Shown piece after piece: positions 44,590 through 49,270 of a stretch of 49,270 nt of DNA (within the stretch, counting starts at the first letter, position 1; the number at the start of each line of letters is the position of its first letter). Location of the stretch: assembly GCA_018241665.1 (NCBI GenBank), contig JAFEDK010000035.1, positions 1 to 49,270 on the forward strand, read 5' to 3'. The notes under the pieces are model-generated. The model was not told where the DNA came from. It saw only the letters and a program-made list of their open reading frames with translations, and made no database searches. This DNA is from Pseudomonadota bacterium (GTDB lineage: Bacteria > Pseudomonadota > Gammaproteobacteria > Burkholderiales > Rhodocyclaceae). Position numbers and translations under genes: made by a program.

Positions 44590-45573
44590 ATGACTGTGCC
44601 CCTTCTCTCCGCCGACGACGCCGACCTGGCGGCCCTGCTGCCGCGCCTGCAGTCCGATGACGCCACGGTGCGCCGCCTGGCCCTGATCGAACTGGCCGAA
44701 CTCGAAAACGAAGACCACGCGCCGTGGCTGGCCGCCGCGCTGGCCGACCCCGATGCCGTGGTCCGAGCGGAAGCCGCCGACCGCCTCGCCTACTGGGAAA
44801 GCCCGCAGACCGTCACGGCGCTGCTCGGCGCGCTGGACGATGACGCCGAGCCGGTGCGCCACGCCGCCGCCCACAGCCTGGCCGAGATCCGCCAGCTGGA
44901 CAGCGGCCGTCTGCTGCTGCCGGCCTTGTCCAGCCCCAGCGCCTTCGTGCGGGCCAGTGTGCTGCGCGCGGTGCGCGAGCTGCGTCTGGCGGAAAGCTGC
45001 ACGCCGGCACTGGCCGCCGCCGAGGCGCAGGAGGCCGAGGTCCGTCGCGAGGCGGTGGGCGTGCTCGGCTGGCTCAAGCGCAGCGAGGCGCTGCCGGCGC
45101 TGACCCGCCTGGCCGGGCACGATGCCGACCCCGAGGTGCGCCGCGCCGCCGTCGGCGCCCTCGGCCTGGCGCCGGACGCCAGCGTGCTGCCGGGCCTGCT
45201 CGGCGCGCTCAAGGACGAGGTCTGGCAGGTGCGCGAAGAGGCCGCGACGACCCTCGGCAAGCTCAAGCTGGCCGAGGCCGTCGACGCGCTGATCGCCGCG
45301 CTGGAGGACGACTACTGGCAGGTCCGCCTGCGCGTCGCCCGCACCCTCGGCCGCCTGCAGGACGAACGGGCGGTGCCGGCGCTGGCCGGCTCGGCGCTGG
45401 TCCATTCGTCCGCCAACCTGCGTAAGGAAACCGCACTGGCCCTCGGCGAAATCGGCGCCGCCAGCGCCCTGGCTGCGCTGGAGCAAGCCCAGCAGGATTC
45501 CGACCCCGACGTCCGCAAAGCCGCCCGCCTGGCCATCGGCCAGATCCAGCTGCGCATCGGCGCGGCGAGCTGA
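44590..45573 (+). CDS. HEAT-repeat protein (scaffold linked to the importer operon)
   Basis: A 327-residue solenoid of about ten helical HEAT/PBS-lyase repeats with the consensus DxDAxVRxxAAxALG: DPDAVVRAEAADRLAY, DDAEPVRHAAAHSLAE, DADPEVRRAAVGALGL, DEVWQVREEAATTLGK, DDYWQVRLRVARTLGR, DSDPDVRKAARLAIGQ. No signal peptide, so cytoplasmic. It starts 19 bp after the ATPase; a TTG at 44575 is an alternative start. Such proteins often assemble or mature multi-subunit complexes or bilin/cofactor-bound enzymes. Here it may help the flavoprotein/ferredoxin complex, but this is inference. Confidence 0.85.
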   Translation: MTVPLLSADDADLAALLPRLQSDDATVRRLALIELAELENEDHAPWLAAALADPDAVVRAEAADRLAYWESPQTVTALLGALDDDAEPVRHAAAHSLAEIRQLDSGRLLLPALSSPSAFVRASVLRAVRELRLAESCTPALAAAEAQEAEVRREAVGVLGWLKRSEALPALTRLAGHDADPEVRRAAVGALGLAPDASVLPGLLGALKDEVWQVREEAATTLGKLKLAEAVDALIAALEDDYWQVRLRVARTLGRLQDERAVPALAGSALVHSSANLRKETALALGEIGAASALAALEQAQQDSDPDVRKAARLAIGQIQLRIGAAS

Positions 45574-45602
45574 GCCACGGGCCGGAGCCTCTGCAATGCT
45601 GC

Positions 45603-45679
45603 AGGTCAGTAGGTCAGTAGGTCAGTAGGTCAGTAGGTCAGTAGGTCAGTAGGTCAGTAGGTCAGTAGGTCAGTAGGTC
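45603..45679. repeat. Tandem 8-bp repeat AGGTCAGT x 9.6
   Basis: Nine perfect AGGTCAGT units (45603-45674) plus a partial one, immediately after the HEAT-repeat gene. The number of copies should vary between strains by slippage. Not a CRISPR: there are no spacers. Confidence 0.95.
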
Positions 45680-45694
45680 TGTTGGGCTGTGGAA

Positions 45695-45765
45695 CTGTGG
45701 GGGCGAATTCATTCGCCCGCGGAGGTGAAGTCACCCCCATAGGGCGAATGAATTCGCCCCCACAG
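45695..45765. repeat. REP-like inverted pair, copy 4
   Basis: CTGTGGGGGCGAATTCATTC at 45695 faces GGGCGAATGAATTCGCCC ending CCACAG at 45765. It is followed by degenerate CCCACAGCAGAG repeats to about 45803. Confidence 0.88.
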
Positions 45766-45808
45766 CAGAGCCCCCACAGCAGAGATCCCCCAGCAGCCCC
45801 ACAGCCGC

Positions 45809-45863
45809 ATTCGCCCCCACGGCATCGTTCGCCAGGGCTGGGCGAATCAATTCGCCCCTACAG
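45809..45863. repeat. Degenerate REP-like copies overlapping the hxlR 3' end
   Basis: ATTCGCCCCCAC (45809-45820) and TGGGCGAATCAATTCGCCCC (from 45839). The second copy contains the TGA stop codon (45847-45849) of the hxlR-like gene, so the repeat supplies its final residues. Confidence 0.75.
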
Positions 45864-46278
45864 GATTTTCCTGGCCCGCCCGTGCCTGCTGGGCGGCCAG
45901 GATTTCCGGCAGGTTCAGTTCGATCCAGTCGGCCAGCGCCTCGACCTTGCGGCCGATCTGCTCGCCCAGCGGCGTCAGCGTGTATTCCACGTGGGGCGGC
46001 ACCACCGGGTAGGAGACCCGCGCGACGAAGCCGTCGCTCTCCAGTTGCTGCAGCGTCTGCGCCAGCATCTTTTCGCTGATCCCGTTCACCTTGCGGCGCA
46101 GGTCGCTGAAGCGGTGTGTGCCGCCGAGCAGGCCGACCAGCAGCAGCACGCCCCAGCGGCTGGTCACGTGCTTCAGCACCTCGCGGGATGGACACTTCTC
46201 GGCGAACACGTCCCCGCGCCGCATCATCTCGGCCAGGGTCGAGCGGGCTTCGGCCCCGTCGTTGTGGTCTGCATTCAT
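45847..46278 (-). CDS. HxlR-family transcriptional regulator (YtfH/QorR-like)
   Basis: A 143-residue winged-helix regulator with the HxlR hallmarks: CPSREVLKHVTSRWGVLLLV, RFSDLRRKVNGISEKMLAQT, LQQLESDGFVAR and PPHVEYTLTPLGEQI. It is divergent from qorB, as E. coli ytfH is from ytfG, and probably represses it in response to thiol or quinone/aldehyde stress. A Cys near the N-terminus (AEKCPSREV) is the likely redox switch. Its last residues (PVGAN) and stop come from a REP-like element. Confidence 0.9.
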   Translation of the reverse strand: MNADHNDGAEARSTLAEMMRRGDVFAEKCPSREVLKHVTSRWGVLLLVGLLGGTHRFSDLRRKVNGISEKMLAQTLQQLESDGFVARVSYPVVPPHVEYTLTPLGEQIGRKVEALADWIELNLPEILAAQQARAGQENPVGAN

Positions 46279-46284
46279 GATTGC

Positions 46285-46320
46285 ACTTACCTTTTGGTGC
46301 GTACTTACTAAAAGTTAGTT
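46285..46320. promoter_or_regulatory. Putative HxlR operator between hxlR and qorB
   Basis: ACTTAC at 46285 and 46303 form a direct repeat 18 bp apart, with TACTAAAAGTTAGTTA following the second, an AT-rich dyad-like stretch in the middle of the 91-bp divergent gap. Role inferred from position. Confidence 0.45.
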
Positions 46321-46369
46321 AGGCGGATATTCTGCCGCTTCCTCTCTCCCAAATAAAGGAAGTCGCATC

Positions 46370-47221
46370 ATGATCGTCGTTACCGGCGCCTCCGGCCAGC
46401 TCGGCCGCCTCGTCATCGAGAACCTGCTGCAAACCGTTCCCGCCGCCCAGATCGTCGCCGCCGTGCGCACGCCGGCCAAGGTTGCCGACCTCGCCGCCCG
46501 TGGTGTGCAGGTTCGCGAGGCCGACTACAACCGGCCGGAAACCCTCGACACCGCCTTTGCCGGCGCCGACAAACTGCTGCTGATCTCCTCCAGCGAAGTC
46601 GGCAGCCGCCTGCCCCAGCACCGCGCGGTGATCGACGCCGCCAAGCGCGCCAAGGTCGGCCTGATCGTCTACACCAGCCTGCTGCGCGCCGACACCACGC
46701 CGCTGCCGCTGGGCGCCGAGCACAAGGCCACCGAACAGCTCATCGCCGAAGCCGGCCTGCCGGCGGTCATCCTGCGCAACGGCTGGTATACCGAGAACTA
46801 CCTGGCCAGCATCCCGCCCGCGCTGCAGTACGGCGTGGTGCTCGGCAGTGCCGGCGAAGGGCGCATTGCCTCCGCCGCCCGTGCCGACTACGCCGCCGCC
46901 GCGGCCGCCGTCCTCACCCGCGACGGGCAGGCCGGCAAGGTCTATGAACTGGCCGGCGACGAGTCCTACACGCTGGCCGAGCTGGCCGCCGAGATCGCCC
47001 GCCAGTCCGGCAAGGCGGTGGCCTACCAGAACCTGCCCGAAGCCGACTTCAAGGCCGCGCTGCTCGGCGCCGGCCTGCCCGAAGGCCTCGCCGCGCTGCT
47101 GGCCGAGTCCGACATCGGCGCCTCCAAGGGCGGCCTGTTCGACGACGGCCACCAGCTCAGCCAGCTGATCGGCCGCCCCACCGCCGGCCTGGCGGCGCTG
47201 GTCAAGGCGGCGTTGCAGTAA
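46370..47221 (+). CDS. qorB: NmrA-like NAD(P)H:quinone oxidoreductase (QorB/YtfG)
   Basis: A 283-residue atypical short-chain dehydrogenase. The Rossmann start is MIVVTGASGQLGRLVIENLL (GxxGxxG). The QorB-type core is HRAVIDAAKRAKVGLIVYTS, followed by LRNGWYTENYL and GRIASAARADYAAAAAAVL. It lacks the classical SDR Tyr-x3-Lys active site, as is usual for this group. It reduces quinones with NAD(P)H in the cytoplasm. AAGGAAG precedes the ATG. Its divergent HxlR neighbour is probably the regulator. Confidence 0.92.
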   Translation: MIVVTGASGQLGRLVIENLLQTVPAAQIVAAVRTPAKVADLAARGVQVREADYNRPETLDTAFAGADKLLLISSSEVGSRLPQHRAVIDAAKRAKVGLIVYTSLLRADTTPLPLGAEHKATEQLIAEAGLPAVILRNGWYTENYLASIPPALQYGVVLGSAGEGRIASAARADYAAAAAAVLTRDGQAGKVYELAGDESYTLAELAAEIARQSGKAVAYQNLPEADFKAALLGAGLPEGLAALLAESDIGASKGGLFDDGHQLSQLIGRPTAGLAALVKAALQ

Positions 47222-47299
47222 ACCCGCAGCGGCGCATCCCCGCGCCGCCGGTTATCCTTGCCTTGCTCCGGGCGCCTGCCCATCCTTCAGCCACGTCCT

Positions 47300-47328
47300 C
47301 TGTGGGGGCGAATTCATTCGCCCACAGG
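47300..47328. repeat. REP-like element, single copy
   Basis: CTGTGGGGGCGAATTCATTC followed by GCCCACAGG, between qorB and the GST gene. Confidence 0.85.
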
Positions 47329-47400
47329 ATGCAAAGGCGGCCCCGGTGCTGACGTGACTCACCCAGCAACACCTGCCCAAACCAACAATCAGGAGACTGC

Positions 47401-48006
47401 ATGAAGCTCTATTTCAAACCCGGCGCCTGTTCCCTGTCCCCGCATATCGCCCTCGAAGAAGCTGGCCTCAAATACGAGTCCGAAAGCGTCGACCTCGCCA
47501 CCAAGGTCACCGGCAGCGGTGCCAACTACCTCGAAGTCAATCCCAAGGGCTACGTGCCGGCGCTGGTCCTCGACTCCGGCGAAGTCCTCACCGAAGGCCC
47601 GGCCATCGTCCAGTACATCGCCGACCTCGCCCCGGAAAAGAAGCTCGCGCCTCCCAACGGCAGCATCGAGCGTTACCGCCTGCAAAGCTGGCTCAACTTC
47701 ATCGCCACCGAAATCCACAAGTCGGTGACCGCCTTCTTCCACCCGCTGAGCAAGGACGACTGGAAAGCCGCCGCCAAGCTCAACCTGGAACGCCGCCTCG
47801 GCCACGTGAACCAGCACCTCGCCGACAAGCCCTACCTGCTCGGCAATGACTTCAGCGTCGCCGACGGCTATCTGTTCACCACGCTGGGCTGGATGAAAGT
47901 CATCAACTTCGACCTCAGCCCCTACCCGAACCTGATTGCGTTCCAGGAACGTGCAGCCGCGCGGCCTGCAGTGAAGGCGGCGATGAAGGCGGAAGGGTTG
48001 GTTTGA
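47401..48006 (+). CDS. Glutathione S-transferase, beta-class-like
   Basis: A 201-residue GST. The thioredoxin-fold N-domain opens MKLYFKPGACSLSPHIALEE with Cys10 at the beta-class active position, then NPKGYVPALVLDSGEVLTEG with the cis-Pro loop and GPAIVQYIADL for glutathione binding. The helical C-domain covers about 85-200 (LGNDFSVADGYLFTTLGW is the N-capping motif). It conjugates or isomerises electrophiles using glutathione. The start follows CAGGAGACTGC. It ends with a strong terminator. Confidence 0.93.
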   Translation: MKLYFKPGACSLSPHIALEEAGLKYESESVDLATKVTGSGANYLEVNPKGYVPALVLDSGEVLTEGPAIVQYIADLAPEKKLAPPNGSIERYRLQSWLNFIATEIHKSVTAFFHPLSKDDWKAAAKLNLERRLGHVNQHLADKPYLLGNDFSVADGYLFTTLGWMKVINFDLSPYPNLIAFQERAAARPAVKAAMKAEGLV

Positions 48007-48013
48007 TGTAATA

Positions 48014-48042
48014 AGCCGGCGCGAAAGCGCCGGCTTTTTTTT
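48014..48042 (+). terminator. Rho-independent terminator of the GST gene
   Basis: AGCCGGCGC, loop GAAA, GCGCCGGCT, then a run of eight Ts. It lies 8 bp after the stop at 48006. Confidence 0.95.
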
Positions 48043-48087
48043 GGAAACTGCGGGTTCTCGGCTATTGCTGCCATCCGTCGCCAGATT

Positions 48088-48124
48088 CTCAACTGACAGT
48101 TCCCGACCCAATACTGCCGTTGAG
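48088..48124. repeat. Short inverted repeat beside the attC site
   Basis: CTCAAC (48088-48093) pairs with GTTGAG (48119-48124), and inner ACTG/CAGT also pairs. The outer arms resemble R-box ends (RYYYAAC/GTTRRRY), so this may be a decayed, very short attC. Weak on its own. Confidence 0.35.
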
Positions 48125-48141
48125 TTTTGAGGAAAGCTACC

Positions 48142-48210
48142 GTTCAACGTTGAAGCTGAGCCGCGAGCGGCGGCTTGCCGACGCGAGTCGGCTCGAGCGA
48201 TTTGTTAGTC
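48142..48210 (-). other. attC-like integron recombination site (69 bp)
   Basis: Read on the minus strand, four bases after the stop of the zinc-ribbon gene, the site starts GACTAACAAATCGCTCGAGC (R''/L'') and ends CTCAGCTTCAACGTTGAAC, with R' = GTTGAAC matching GTTRRRY. The L arms GCTCGAGCCG and CGGCTCAGC pair with a single extra base, the hallmark extrahelical base. The centre folds into two small hairpins (CCGACTCGCGTCGG and GCCGCTCGCGGC). Length, position and orientation after the gene are those of a cassette attC. R'' departs from RYYYAAC at one position. Confidence 0.75.
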
Positions 48211-48213
48211 GTA

Positions 48214-49161
48214 TTAATCGTCATGGTATGACAACACGCCCTTGAGGCTGGCGGAATCTACTCCAGCCGCACTGAATGCCTTCTTCAGGATAGAGAGCCC
48301 TATAGCCGGAGTTCGGGGAGCGACCCCCGATGTAAAGTACTCGTTTGTGTACGAGTATCCACCCTCAACAGTTTTCTCCTTTATTTTTATGGACCCCGGT
48401 GATTCCTCATAGTCTCGCTTGTAGGCCCAGTCTCCGTTAGGCTTTACCTCAACTTCATCAGGCAAGTTTTCAAGCACAGCTTCGACTAGATTGAAGTTCA
48501 GATGAGGACAGAATCTGAAGCGATAGAGATTGGTTTCAAGCTCATGACGAATACGCCTTTTATCAAAGACGAAAACATGGCCAGACTTGAGGAAGCCGCC
48601 CTGCTTGAAGCTGCCGTATGAAAACCATTCACTCCATGCGGTCCAGTCCATACGCGCATTCTTGCAACCCCAAATATTGAGGCGCTTTTCATCCACTCCA
48701 AAACAGTAATCAAGTGGTCGATATGCGGTGCTACGCCGCTCACTACACCAAGTGAAACCGAACACGTCATCCCAACGTGATTCTTCCGCATCAACCCAAA
48801 CCTTGCGGTTCCGCATACCCTTGAGATCTTCAACCAGCTTCGCTGCTTCGGCGATCTGTTCTTTGGGCCATGCAGCCATGTACCAAGTCTTCCTTCCTTT
48901 AACGCACTCAGCGTTTTCGGGCGCAAGCTTGGCCTTTCGAATAGCATCAACGAACCCACTGGCAGTGGATTCGGAAAATTCTATAGCAATACCAACGCGT
49001 GGAATTGTGTACTCGACCGCAACCGCTGCTGCTTTGTCGGACAGTTCCAACGAACTTCCACACTCAGGGCAGAACTTCGCCGACCGAAAAACCTTAGCTG
49101 AGCATCTTGGGCATGCGCGTGTCGCATCCCCCGACTTAAGAGAGGCACGAACCTCTGACAA
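48214..49161 (-). CDS. Unknown zinc-ribbon protein carried on an integron gene cassette
   Basis: A 315-residue protein. An N-terminal zinc ribbon has C17-x2-C20 and C31-x2-C34 (CPRC...CPEC). The rest is a Trp/Tyr-rich domain (WDDVFGFTWC, MDWTAWSEWFSYG, CPHLNFNLVEAVLENLPDEV) I do not recognise. Base composition is clearly lower in GC than the neighbours and codon use differs, so it is recently acquired. It is followed four bases later by an attC-like site. The only start near the N-terminus is TTG at 49161, without a ribosome site; the frame stays open back to a TAG at 49201, and beyond it continues open to the window edge. The protein may therefore be truncated by that stop. Confidence 0.65.
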   Translation of the reverse strand: MSEVRASLKSGDATRACPRCSAKVFRSAKFCPECGSSLELSDKAAAVAVEYTIPRVGIAIEFSESTASGFVDAIRKAKLAPENAECVKGRKTWYMAAWPKEQIAEAAKLVEDLKGMRNRKVWVDAEESRWDDVFGFTWCSERRSTAYRPLDYCFGVDEKRLNIWGCKNARMDWTAWSEWFSYGSFKQGGFLKSGHVFVFDKRRIRHELETNLYRFRFCPHLNFNLVEAVLENLPDEVEVKPNGDWAYKRDYEESPGSIKIKEKTVEGGYSYTNEYFTSGVAPRTPAIGLSILKKAFSAAGVDSASLKGVLSYHDD

Positions 49162-49200
49162 TATGAGTTGAAGTTGTTCGTTTGAATCGCCCCGGGTTTC

Positions 49201-49270
49201 CTATACGGTCCCGTTCCTCAAAAGATACCGCTGTTCAAACTCGACCGGCGGTGGCGGGTCGATGTGACTG
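49201..49270 (-). CDS. 3' end of an ORF running in from the right edge
   Basis: The last 22 codons (ending DPPPPVEFEQRYLLRNGTV, then TAG at 49201) are open to the window edge and are in the same frame as the cassette gene. It could be the end of an upstream gene, or the N-terminal part of the same gene split by a nonsense codon. Confidence 0.35.
   Translation of the reverse strand, partial: SHIDPPPPVEFEQRYLLRNGTV

Noticed and set aside
45603-45679. CRISPR-like tandem array
   Set aside because: The 8-bp units are contiguous, with no spacers and no cas genes.

Overview
The window is GC-rich, densely coding DNA from a free-living betaproteobacterium, most likely Rhodocyclales (Azoarcus/Thauera/Azospira-like). 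Supporting signs are a phasin, a PEP-CTERM protein, a glnK-amtB operon behind a sigma-54 promoter, many sensory proteins, a multihaem cytochrome c, and a short REP-like palindrome (core GGGCGAATTCATTCGCCC) scattered through the intergenic gaps. This assignment rests on gene content and is inference. No tRNA, rRNA, CRISPR array, IS element or prophage was seen.

Left part (1-8.7 kb): 5' end of purU, an XRE-cupin regulator, the nitrogen-sensing operon glnK-amtB followed by an unusual soluble MCP/solute-binding fusion, a small ORF, a PEP-CTERM surface protein and a MASE4-GGDEF diguanylate cyclase.

8.7-15.5 kb: a seven-gene cluster read leftwards. In transcription order it holds a TonB-dependent receptor with an N-terminal coiled coil, a DUF6152-like secreted protein, two tandem DUF6644-like membrane proteins, a lipoprotein cytochrome c, and two paralogous secreted proteins of unknown function. 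I know of no described function for this set; it is the best multigene candidate here for an undescribed system.

16-31 kb: a small zinc-ribbon protein, an NfsB-like nitroreductase, a DegS/HtrA-type protease, two small heat-shock proteins, a 21-bp (heptapeptide) minisatellite, two hybrid histidine kinases (one with Asn in place of the receiver Asp), a nine-haem cytochrome c, a phasin and a TetR regulator.

31-38.3 kb: an AcrAB-OprM type RND efflux operon diverging from its TetR regulator across tandem operators, and a convergent amidase.

38.6-45.6 kb: a GntR/UTRA regulator followed by a tightly packed operon of an AprA-like flavoprotein, an AprB-like 2x[4Fe-4S] ferredoxin, a sulfonate/nitrate-type ABC importer whose binding protein has an extra NosL-like C-terminus, and a HEAT-repeat protein. 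It looks like uptake plus redox processing of a sulfur (possibly sulfonate) compound.

45.6-49.3 kb: repeat-rich DNA, the divergent hxlR/qorB pair, a glutathione transferase, and then an abrupt drop in GC. That last stretch holds an unknown zinc-ribbon protein followed, four bases after its stop, by a 69-bp attC-like site: apparently the last gene cassette of an integron array extending beyond the right edge.
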